7,423 nucleotides of DNA from Planctomycetaceae bacterium (GTDB lineage: Bacteria > Planctomycetota > Planctomycetia > Pirellulales > Thermoguttaceae), in assembly GCA_031278315.1 (NCBI GenBank), contig JAITKS010000238.1:1-7423 (forward strand), given 5' to 3'. This document shows, in pieces, positions 1 to 4,879 of the stretch. The translations under genes were made by a program, and so were the position numbers. Each line of letters opens with the position of its first letter. The stretch's first letter is position 1. The notes below the pieces were generated by a model. It was not told where the DNA came from. It saw nothing but the letters and a program-made list of their open reading frames with translations, and did not search any database.

Positions 1-155
1 TCACTTATTAACGATTTACGAAATAAACTAAAATTATTAGCAAACAAAATTCAACCTAAAGTTTATCAATATGGATTTCTAAAAAAATAAACAAAACGAA
101 TTTCTAAAAATTAATTTTATACTGTATCGTCATAAAATGTTTTTTTGTAATTTTT

Positions 156-173
156 AAACACGAAATACACGAA
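156..173. repeat. 9-bp-period repeat, CACGAA type
   Basis: Two adjacent nonamers, AAACACGAA and ATACACGAA. This is the reverse-strand version of the TTTCGTG-type array at 2373-2410 and shares the AAACACGAAA core with the inverted repeat arm at 2341-2360, so the same repeat family occurs on both sides of the DUF1559 gene. Confidence 0.6.
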
Positions 174-192
174 CAAGAGCTAAATATCAAGA

Positions 193-250
193 AGTCCCGT
201 TAGGGACTATTCACCAAAAAACTTTATTAACCGTATGCTTTAGCTTACGG
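193..250. repeat. Two-palindrome intergenic element (REP-like)
   Basis: A perfect 6-bp stem with a 4-nt loop, AGTCCC-GTTA-GGGACT (193-208), is followed 22 bp later by a second near-palindrome, CCGTA-N10-TACGG (231-250), whose centre is also self-complementary (GCTTTAGC). Two GC-rich hairpins in an otherwise very AT-rich stretch look like a REP-type extragenic palindromic element. The general format resembles the GC-rich palindromes at 2436-2511. No transposase is visible, so mobility is only inferred. Confidence 0.5.
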
Positions 251-341
251 AAGGAGCTTTAAAATTCGTAAACAACCAAAAAAACAAAAACTATTATTCC
301 ACTGATAAATTACAAAAAATCAATTGTTGATAAATTATCCC

Positions 342-382
342 AAAATCTAAAATCTTAAATTTAAAATCTAAAATTACAAAAT
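342..382. repeat. Degenerate AAAATCTAA array
   Basis: The run AAAATCTAAAATCTTAAA, then TTTAAAATCTAAAATTAC, then AAAATC consists of imperfect tandem copies of a unit close to AAAATCTAA. It abuts the next array at 391-417 with only a short gap. Confidence 0.5.
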
Positions 383-390
383 CATCTTTC

Positions 391-417
391 TCTGTGTTCT
401 CTGTGTCCTCTGTGGTT
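391..417. repeat. 9-bp-period repeat, TCTGTG type
   Basis: Three consecutive nonamers: TCTGTGTTC, TCTGTGTCC and TCTGTGGTT. The first six bases are constant and the last three vary. The period matches the arrays at 156-173, 2102-2137, 2309-2344, 2373-2410 and 7260-7304, although the core sequence differs. Confidence 0.7.
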
Positions 418-488
418 AATAAAAAAACTAACGTTGGTTAAAAATAAATTTGAAATCTTTGAAAAATTTCACTGATATATTACAAATT

Positions 489-530
489 TTTTATCCATGA
501 ATTTTCACGAATGATACACACAAATAATAC
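489..530. repeat. Degenerate 9- to 10-bp-period repeat, CACGAAT type
   Basis: ATCCATGAA, TTTTCACGAA, TGATACACAC and AAATAATACATGAA are weakly related units at a period near 9-10 bp. It is a decayed example compared with the clean arrays elsewhere in the window. Confidence 0.35.
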
Positions 531-585
531 ATGAAAAAAATGAATGAAAAATTTTATTATGATCTATAATTCGATTAAAGCCCAC

Positions 586-613
586 TTGACGCCTTTTTGA
601 AACGAGATACAAT
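586..613 (+). promoter_or_regulatory. Probable sigma-70-type promoter of the DUF1559 gene
   Basis: TTGACG (586-591, 5 of 6 to the -35 consensus), a 16-bp spacer, then TACAAT (608-613, 5 of 6 to the -10 consensus). It sits at the junction between the very AT-rich intergenic DNA and a leader of more coding-like composition, and points at the gene at 1031. If it is used, transcription would start near 620 and leave an untranslated leader of about 410 nt. Recognition by the RpoD encoded in this window is plausible, because its regions 2.4 and 4.2 are canonical. Confidence 0.5.
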
Positions 614-619
614 TTTCGC

Positions 620-1030
620 CTTAATTATGAGTATTGGTGCTGGCGGTAAATCTTAAATCGCCGGATAACAGGGAATTTCAGTGCATGTCGTACACACAAA
701 TTAATAGTCGCAAAACCTTTGGTATAAGCATATTAAAAAACGATATTATTCTGAAGCAGTCCTCGCTGCCGTAATTGGTTTAACAGAACGTTAAACGATG
801 TCGAAATCTAAATGACCACTGATCGTTTTAATCGGGAAGGTCTGACATCGAAACCATAAGCCGGAAGACCTACCAATATTCTTTACTTTGCTTTTTACGA
901 GATGATGAAAAGTTAAAGATCAATTTCCCACTTCAGGCAGAACGGTTTTTGTCTGCGTAAATTCGTCGGTGTTGACGTTTGCGCTGAAATTGCGTCCCGT
1001 TTGCCGTAACATTTTCTCAAGGAGAAAAGA
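620..1030 (+). promoter_or_regulatory. Long, potentially structured 5' leader of the DUF1559 gene
   Basis: This stretch of about 410 bp has no credible gene on either strand; the best frames are 9 codons on the + strand and 30 codons on the minus strand (1012 to 920). Its GC content, roughly 40 percent by eye, is clearly higher than in the flanking intergenic DNA. It can form several hairpins: CGATGTC (796-802) with GACATCG (844-850); inside it GACC (814-817) with GGTC (839-842); a competing pairing of GGTCT (839-843) with AGACC (866-870); and GCAGA (937-941) with TCTGC (952-956). The mutually exclusive pairings of 839-843 are what an attenuator or switch could use. No known riboswitch class was recognised. 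A separate small RNA, or simply degenerate sequence, is an alternative. Confidence 0.35.
1012..1028 (+). promoter_or_regulatory. Ribosome binding site inside a hairpin
   Basis: A perfect 7-bp inverted repeat, TTTTCTC (1012-1018) with GAGAAAA (1022-1028), leaves a 3-nt loop AAG. The Shine-Dalgarno sequence AAGGAG (1019-1024), 6 nt before the ATG, lies in the loop and 3' arm, so the hairpin would partly mask it. The strong SD fixes the start at 1031. The stem is AT-rich and may melt easily; a regulatory role is inferred. Confidence 0.5.
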
Positions 1031-2074
1031 ATGAAAAAAATTTTCGCATTTACACTCGTGGAACTTCTTGTCGTGATCGCCATTATCGCCGTGCTTATCG
1101 GTTTACTTTTACCAGCTGTACAGATGGTAAGAGAAGCAGCACGACGAATAAAATGTCAGAATAATCTGAAACAACTCGTATTAGCACAACACAATGCTCA
1201 AGATGCTAACGGTCATCTCGTTCCCGGTGCCGATAGAAATCTTATGACCGGGTCAGGAACAAGAGATCAAACTCCCGGATGGGGATTACCTATGATGCCG
1301 TTTATGGAAATGACGACACTTTTTGCAACTCATAATAAATCTTTAAACTACGGAATGGTGACCACTACAAATTTAGATTTAGCGAAAACAATTATTCCGC
1401 ATTATTTATGTCCATCAGCCGGAAAACCTGATTATGATGTAACAGTATATCCGCTAAGGAATTTAGTAGGCACATCAGGATTTGAGTTTACTCGTGAAAA
1501 AGTAAGTTTTAGAAGCGGCAGCTACACGTTTGCAGGGGGACGAACACATTATGTCGCTATTCATGGTGCTCAACAAAATGCGGCAGAACGTAGTAGTCGA
1601 TACCGTTCATATTATGCTTACACAGGCGGTTCTGTTACCGCTCATACTTGTGGTTGTACGGAATCATGTGCGCCGAACGGTTGTATGCCGGCAATACAAA
1701 TTGCCAATAGACCGGAGATGTATATTAATTTAACAATGATTGAAGACGGCACTTCAAATTCAATAATGTTTTCAGAAGATTGTGCTTCGTTTATGAGTCA
1801 TTGGGCTCATCATTTCAATTTACTTGTATTCAAAGAGGATCGAGCTTCTCCAATAAATACGAAATCGTACAAGCCATTTCCGCATTGTGCAACTGGTTCT
1901 AATGTCTTTAGTTATAGCATGTATCAATTTCATGATTTACGTAGTATGCATCCAGGCGGAGTAAATTCGGCGTTTGCTGACGGTCGAGTTGTATTTATGT
2001 CGGAAGGTACGGAATTAAGAATAATTCGTTTACTTCTTAACCGAATGGACGGCGAATTTGTTCCCGTTCCATAA
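1031..2074 (+). CDS. DUF1559 protein with prepilin-type N-terminus and H-x9-DG motif
   Basis: A 347-aa protein of the DUF1559 family, which forms large paralogous sets in Planctomycetota; its biochemical role is unknown. Residues 1-6 are a short basic leader, followed by the class III prepilin signature FTLVELLVVIAII (7-19) with Glu11 at mature position +5, a hydrophobic helix to about residue 28, and the family segment REAARRIKCQNNLKQL (34-49). Near the C-terminus, H307, nine residues and then D317-G318 form the H-x9-DG processing-associated motif. By family knowledge it is probably cut by a prepilin peptidase, anchored in the membrane by the N-terminal helix, and may assemble in a pseudopilus-like structure. 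Two oddities: Ala6 replaces the usual Gly before the cleavage site, and residues 207-218 hold four cysteines (CGC, then C213 and C218). The start is supported by AAGGAG at 6 nt. It stands alone, convergent with rpoD; no pilus machinery genes are nearby. Confidence 0.93.
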   Translation: MKKIFAFTLVELLVVIAIIAVLIGLLLPAVQMVREAARRIKCQNNLKQLVLAQHNAQDANGHLVPGADRNLMTGSGTRDQTPGWGLPMMPFMEMTTLFATHNKSLNYGMVTTTNLDLAKTIIPHYLCPSAGKPDYDVTVYPLRNLVGTSGFEFTREKVSFRSGSYTFAGGRTHYVAIHGAQQNAAERSSRYRSYYAYTGGSVTAHTCGCTESCAPNGCMPAIQIANRPEMYINLTMIEDGTSNSIMFSEDCASFMSHWAHHFNLLVFKEDRASPINTKSYKPFPHCATGSNVFSYSMYQFHDLRSMHPGGVNSAFADGRVVFMSEGTELRIIRLLLNRMDGEFVPVP

Positions 2075-2101
2075 ACGTAATATATCAGCGGAATATTTGT
2101 T

Positions 2102-2137
2102 GACAGGATAAACAGGATTACAGAATTTACAGGATAG
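2102..2137. repeat. 9-bp-period repeat, ACAGGAT type
   Basis: Four consecutive nonamers: GACAGGATA, AACAGGATT, ACAGAATTT and ACAGGATAG. It begins 28 bp after the DUF1559 stop codon. The core is ACAGGAT with two variable positions, the same architecture as the other 9-bp arrays in this window. Confidence 0.7.
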
Positions 2138-2256
2138 TGAATAGTCTTTAGTTCGCATGCAGAAATTATCACAGATTATAAATTCAAATCACTAATTGAA
2201 GGTTTCAAGTTTTGATTATTTTAATTTATGTATTAATTTTAAGTATTAATCAAACT

Positions 2257-2302
2257 AGCCCTGAAAGGACAATCGGATATTGGAGCAATATGGTTAATTG
2301 TC
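2257..2302 (+). repeat. Palindromic element, left copy of an inverted pair
   Basis: It begins with AGCCCTGAAAGG, followed by ACAATCGGATATTG, then the loop GAG and CAATAT. It forms an inner 6-bp stem, ATATTG (2277-2282) with CAATAT (2286-2291), and an outer 6-bp stem, GACAAT (2268-2273) with ATTGTC (2297-2302). Bases 2257-2291 recur in inverted orientation at 2436-2470 with only two differences outside the 3-nt loop. Conservation of both sequence and the inner stem in two copies argues for a defined REP- or MITE-like element. Confidence 0.65.
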
Positions 2303-2308
2303 TGAACT

Positions 2309-2344
2309 ATGATTTTTGTGATTTGTATGATTGAAATGATTTTT
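2309..2344. repeat. 9-bp-period repeat, ATGATTT type
   Basis: Four consecutive nonamers: ATGATTTTT, GTGATTTGT, ATGATTGAA and ATGATTTTT. It directly follows the left palindromic element and runs into the left arm of the perfect inverted repeat at 2341-2360, so three repeat types abut here. Confidence 0.6.
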
Positions 2345-2415
2345 TTAAACACGAAACACATATACAACTCCTTTTCGTGCTTTTCGTGCTTTTCGTGTGT
2401 TTCGTGTTTAAAAAA
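2341..2415. repeat. Perfect 20-bp inverted repeat enclosing a TTTCGTG array
   Basis: The left arm (2341-2360, T6 then AAACACGAAACACA) is the exact reverse complement of the right arm (2396-2415, TGTGTTTCGTGTTT then A6), with a 35-nt loop. The loop and right arm contain a 9-bp array: TTTTCGTGC repeated twice, then TTTTCGTGT and GTTTCGTGT. In RNA from either strand this would form a 20-bp stem. Neither side has a T-run after the stem in the correct place, so it is not a canonical intrinsic terminator, but it lies between convergent genes where a bidirectional barrier would be useful. Confidence 0.75.
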
Positions 2416-2435
2416 TAAATGCGAACTAATCACTA

Positions 2436-2470
2436 ATATTGAGACAATATCCGATCGCCCTTTCAGGGCT
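2436..2470 (-). repeat. Palindromic element, right copy of an inverted pair
   Basis: Read on the minus strand it starts AGCCCTGAAAGG, then GCGATCGGATATTG, the loop TCT and CAATAT. It matches the copy at 2257-2291 except for two G-to-A differences and the 3-nt loop. AGCCCTGAAAGGGC is itself nearly palindromic (GCCCT with AGGGC). It continues on its GC-rich side toward a second hairpin at 2493-2511, so this copy may be the more complete one. Confidence 0.65.
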
Positions 2471-2492
2471 TCGGGGAAAGAGGACTTTTACC

Positions 2493-2511
2493 CGCCCCGC
2501 TGGAACGGGCG
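2493..2511. repeat. GC-rich hairpin beside the right palindromic element
   Basis: CGCCC (2493-2497) pairs with GGGCG (2507-2511) around a 9-nt loop CGCTGGAAC. It is a GC island in AT-rich DNA and sits 22 bp from the palindrome at 2436-2470, echoing the two-palindrome layout of 193-250. Confidence 0.45.
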
Positions 2512-2595
2512 ATTCTAGTTTTATACGTGAACGGTCACCTTTTTCGTTACAAAAAATAAAACCGAATTCTAAATTACAATGAGTATATTACAACT

Positions 2596-2656
2596 AATCT
2601 TATTTTTTCAATCTTATTTTTCTCAACAAAACTATTCACTAAAAAACACTAAAAAA
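2596..2656. repeat. Short tandem duplications (14 bp x2 and 10 bp x2)
   Basis: AATCTTATTTTTTC at 2596-2609 is repeated with one slip at 2610-2623. CACTAAAAAA at 2637-2646 is repeated exactly at 2647-2656. Both look like products of replication slippage in AT-rich spacer DNA. Confidence 0.6.
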
Positions 2657-2681
2657 CAAATATTCTGCTGATATGATTACA

Positions 2682-2705
2682 ATTATCATCATCATTATCA
2701 TCATC
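2682..2705. repeat. 12-bp tandem duplication ATTATCATCATC
   Basis: Two exact copies (2682-2693 and 2694-2705), ending 7 bp beyond the rpoD stop codon, so they lie in the rpoD 3' untranslated region. On the mRNA strand this reads as GAT-rich repeats. No hairpin with a T-run that would terminate rpoD was found here. Confidence 0.65.
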
Positions 2706-2712
2706 TTGTTTT

Positions 2713-4569
2713 TTATAACGATAACGGCATTTCGGCTTTGGTCTCTAGTTGCGGAGGCAGGAACCCCACGAGCGAATGACATCTTGACGGTTGTTGTAAT
2801 TTTTCTACAGCTTTTGCTTCAATTTGTCTAACACGTTCCCGCGTTACTTTAAAGATTTTACCTACTTCTTCTAAAGTGTATGAATATCCGTTTTCTAGTC
2901 CGAATCTTAATTTTATAATTTCACGTTCTCTCGGCGTGAGCGATTTTAAGATTTTACTGATTTCACGCCGTAAGAGTTCATTTGATGCGTAATGTTCCGG
3001 CTTGTCGAAATTTTTATCAGCTACGAATTCACCAAAACAATTCTCTTCACCCTCACCAATCGGATATTCCAAACTAATCGGATTCGTTCCCATTTGCGTA
3101 ATTCGATAGACTTCATCTACAGTCATATCAAGAGCGTCAGCAATATCTTGCGGACACGGCTCATGTCCTGTTGCTTGATAAAGTACTCGTGTCGTTGTCT
3201 TGATTTTCGATAACGCATCAATCATGTGTACAGGAATTCTAATCGTTCTTGATTGTTCCGCAATTGAGCGTGTTATTGCTTGCCGAATCCACCAAGTTGC
3301 ATAAGTAGAAAACTTAAAACCTCTACGATATTCAAATTTGTCAACGGCTCTCATTAGTCCGGTGTTACCTTCTTGAATTAGGTCGAGAAAATTTATATTG
3401 CGATTACGATATTTTTTTGCGACAGAAATCACTAATCTCAAGTTACTTCGTGAAAATTCGCTTTTAGCTTTTTCGTATTCGTTCAAATAAAATCTCATTA
3501 ACTCGCATCGTTTCCGTAAACTTCTTGGACTTTCCTGCGTTGTCATAATCAACTGCCGAAGTTCTTGTTTTAGCATTTTTATGCGTCCGGGAATGAGATT
3601 TAACGTTTTGTCATTTAGCATCCGTTTGATTTCGTCCATTCGCTCCGACATTGATTCAAGTTGTTTCATCAAGGCATGAACGCGGCGAGTTTTCAAACTC
3701 AATTCTTCAACAAGATTCAACGCATGATGCCGATGTTGAATAAATCTTTTCCGAATATTTATTTTATCAGTTTTAGACACGCCGATTTTACGAACTAATT
3801 GTTTAAATTCATTTGTCATTTTTTCGAGAATAGGTGCGAGTGTCTTTAGATTAAGCGGCATCCGGCATTGAATTTGTTCTTTCGACAACCGTTCTGTCAG
3901 CGACATTTTTATTGTGCGTTCAAATGCCAACTCGCCATGAAATACTTTTGTCAACGCTTCAAATGCAGTCTGCAAACCCAAAGGCGAACCTAATACAACT
4001 CGTCTAAATGCACGGCGTCCGTTTTCGATTCGTTTTGACAGTTCTACTTCTTGTTCTTTTGTCAGCAGCGGAATATTCGCCATTTGCGAAAGATAAAGCC
4101 GAATCGGATCGCTGCTCCATCGATCTTGTTCGGGCGGAAGATTTATTAAAGTATTCTCGTCGGTGCCGGCGTTATTTTCAGAGTTGAAATCAGAATTATC
4201 GTAATCATTGATTTCACATTTGTCATTATCGCTAAACATTTTTGTTACGATAATTGTACTCTGATTATGCTTTGTATTATTCGGCAGCTTGTTATTATCT
4301 ACGGTGTTATTTTCGTCATCGTAATCATCGTCGTCGAGTTCCGAATCTATATCTGCGATATCTAAATTGCTTGCCGCAATGTTTGCAAAAAATTCGTTTT
4401 CGTCGTCTTCGCGGCGGTTTCGTTCAGTATCTAAACCGTCGAGTACATCAACCGCCAGAAAAACTTCTGACAAATCATCCTCATTGATATTGTTGACAGC
4501 TTCCTCATAATTAGAACGGCTACCCAACGACCTATTATTTGCATTATCGCGATTCAAATTACATTCCAT
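2713..4569 (-). CDS. rpoD: RNA polymerase principal sigma factor (sigma-70/RpoD)
   Basis: A 618-aa primary sigma factor that directs RNA polymerase to housekeeping promoters. Residues 1-150 are acidic and Asn-rich, a possible stand-in for region 1.1. Region 1.2 is at about 152-185 (DPIRLYLSQMANIPLLTKEQE). A helical, coiled-coil-prone non-conserved segment spans about 190-365. Region 2 is at about 370-450, with the RpoD-type core NFLDLIQEGNTGLMRAVDKF and the -10 recognition stretch STYATWWIRQAITRSIAEQ. Region 3 covers about 455-535. Region 4 covers about 540-595, with the -35-binding helix-turn-helix TLEEVGKIFKVTRERVRQIE. Motifs are close to E. coli sigma-70, hence the principal sigma rather than an alternative one. 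About 20 residues follow the usual C-terminal end (after QPSRCHSLVGFL). Start chosen from GGAG 10 nt upstream of the ATG. It lies 310 bp downstream of dnaG on the same strand, as in the macromolecular synthesis operon. Stop TAA. Confidence 0.97.
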   Translation of the reverse strand: MECNLNRDNANNRSLGSRSNYEEAVNNINEDDLSEVFLAVDVLDGLDTERNRREDDENEFFANIAASNLDIADIDSELDDDDYDDENNTVDNNKLPNNTKHNQSTIIVTKMFSDNDKCEINDYDNSDFNSENNAGTDENTLINLPPEQDRWSSDPIRLYLSQMANIPLLTKEQEVELSKRIENGRRAFRRVVLGSPLGLQTAFEALTKVFHGELAFERTIKMSLTERLSKEQIQCRMPLNLKTLAPILEKMTNEFKQLVRKIGVSKTDKINIRKRFIQHRHHALNLVEELSLKTRRVHALMKQLESMSERMDEIKRMLNDKTLNLIPGRIKMLKQELRQLIMTTQESPRSLRKRCELMRFYLNEYEKAKSEFSRSNLRLVISVAKKYRNRNINFLDLIQEGNTGLMRAVDKFEYRRGFKFSTYATWWIRQAITRSIAEQSRTIRIPVHMIDALSKIKTTTRVLYQATGHEPCPQDIADALDMTVDEVYRITQMGTNPISLEYPIGEGEENCFGEFVADKNFDKPEHYASNELLRREISKILKSLTPREREIIKLRFGLENGYSYTLEEVGKIFKVTRERVRQIEAKAVEKLQQPSRCHSLVGFLPPQLETKAEMPLSL

Positions 4570-4570
4570 T

Positions 4571-4592
4571 GTTTAATTTCTCCTTTTTAAAC
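4571..4592 (-). promoter_or_regulatory. rpoD ribosome binding site displayed in a hairpin loop
   Basis: On the minus strand GTTTAA (4592-4587) and TTAAAC (4576-4571) form a 6-bp stem whose 10-nt loop AAAGGAGAAA holds the Shine-Dalgarno sequence. The ATG follows one base after the stem. The SD decides the start of the 618-aa form. In contrast to the DUF1559 gene, the SD here would be exposed in the loop; whether the weak AT stem forms in vivo is unknown. Confidence 0.5.
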
Positions 4593-4660
4593 AGGGACGG
4601 CTTAACATTGAAAATTAATATCACAACAGCAGCCATAAATCTGCTGCCGCAATAAACATA

Positions 4661-4691
4661 ACTATAAACACGAAGCGTTCCGTCCTGTCAG
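4661..4691 (-). promoter_or_regulatory. Weak candidate promoter for rpoD
   Basis: On the minus strand CTGACA (4691-4686) is followed after 17 bp by TTTATA (4668-4663), or after 19 bp by TATAGT (4666-4661). It would start transcription about 85 nt before the rpoD ATG. Both boxes deviate from consensus, so this is a suggestion only; rpoD may instead be transcribed entirely from upstream of dnaG. Confidence 0.25.
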
Positions 4692-4745
4692 CTTCTATGT
4701 TTAATTTAGTTAGACTTGAAAAATTTTTAGTCATCATAATTTCGA

Positions 4746-4780
4746 TAATCGGTAATCAGCAATCGGCAATCGGCAAGATT
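4746..4780. repeat. 7-bp-period repeat, CAATCGG type
   Basis: Five consecutive heptamers: TAATCGG, TAATCAG, CAATCGG, CAATCGG and CAAGATT. It lies between dnaG and rpoD and is separated by one base from the 13-bp array that follows. In the dnaG-rpoD transcript it would read CCGATTG repeats. Confidence 0.65.
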
Positions 4781-4781
4781 A

Positions 4782-4857
4782 CGAAAATCCCGTTCGAAAA
4801 TCTCATCCGAAAATCTCATCCGAAAATCACATCCGAAAATCACATATTGAAAACATT
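4782..4857. repeat. 13-bp-period tandem array between dnaG and rpoD
   Basis: Unit CGAAAATCWCATC. Four near-identical copies start at 4795, 4808, 4821 and 4834; a diverged copy (CGAAAATCCCGTT) starts at 4782 and a decayed one follows 4846. In the mRNA each unit reads GATGWGATTTTCG, placing a GGATG at each junction. The array ends about 22 bp from the dnaG stop, so it forms the 3' untranslated region of dnaG or the spacer of a dnaG-rpoD transcript. Confidence 0.75.
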
Positions 4858-4879
4858 AAATTATCAAGTGAAAGGCAAC

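Larger units (their letters stand above)
1..585. other. Gene-free AT-rich intergenic region with several short repeats
   Basis: I see no credible gene here: all six frames are broken by stops and there is no RBS-led reading frame of useful length. The stretch is very AT-rich and is built largely of short repeats: a 9-bp-period pair at 156-173, two small palindromes at 193-208 and 231-250, an AAAATCTAA-type array at 342-382, a 9-bp-period triplet at 391-417, and a direct repeat (CACTGATAWATTACAAA) at 300-316 and 470-486. The left edge may lie downstream of a gene outside the window. No tRNA-like or rRNA-like sequence was recognised. Confidence 0.7.
2075..2712. other. Repeat-packed gap between the convergent DUF1559 and rpoD genes
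   Basis: No gene is supported here. Open frames on both strands (for example minus 2433-2239 with HETHEKHEKHEKE, and plus 2309-2518 with FSCFSCFSC) are products of a 9-bp repeat, whose period is a multiple of three and so keeps frames open. The gap holds a 9-bp array (2102-2137), inverted palindromic elements (2257-2291 and 2436-2470), a nested perfect inverted repeat (2341-2415), a GC-rich hairpin (2493-2511) and several microsatellite-like duplications (2596-2705). No classical hairpin-plus-T-run terminator was found for either gene; the 20-bp inverted repeat is the best candidate for any transcription barrier. Confidence 0.7.

Noticed and set aside
627..656. Nine-codon frame MSIGAGGKS in the DUF1559 leader, possible leader peptide
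   Set aside because: No Shine-Dalgarno and no regulatory codon run; too short to support.
920..1012. Minus-strand 30-codon frame (MLRQTGRNF...) antisense to the leader
   Set aside because: Composition looks gene-like, but the number of stops in the extended frame is what chance allows and no RBS is convincing.
2341..2415. Intrinsic terminator
   Set aside because: The 20-bp stem is strong, but it is AT-rich at its base and the T-run is at the 5' side of the stem on both strands, so the classical hairpin plus T-tail order is missing.
2239..2433. Minus-strand frame with HETHEKHEKHEKE
   Set aside because: It is produced by the 9-bp TTTCGTG array and inverted repeat; it has no ribosome binding site and a low-complexity product.
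2309..2518. Plus-strand frame with FSCFSCFSC
   Set aside because: Same repeat read on the other strand; it crosses several palindromic elements and has no RBS or recognisable domain.
4746..4857. CRISPR-like array between dnaG and rpoD
   Set aside because: Units of 7 and 13 bp are directly adjacent without spacers, and no cas genes are present.
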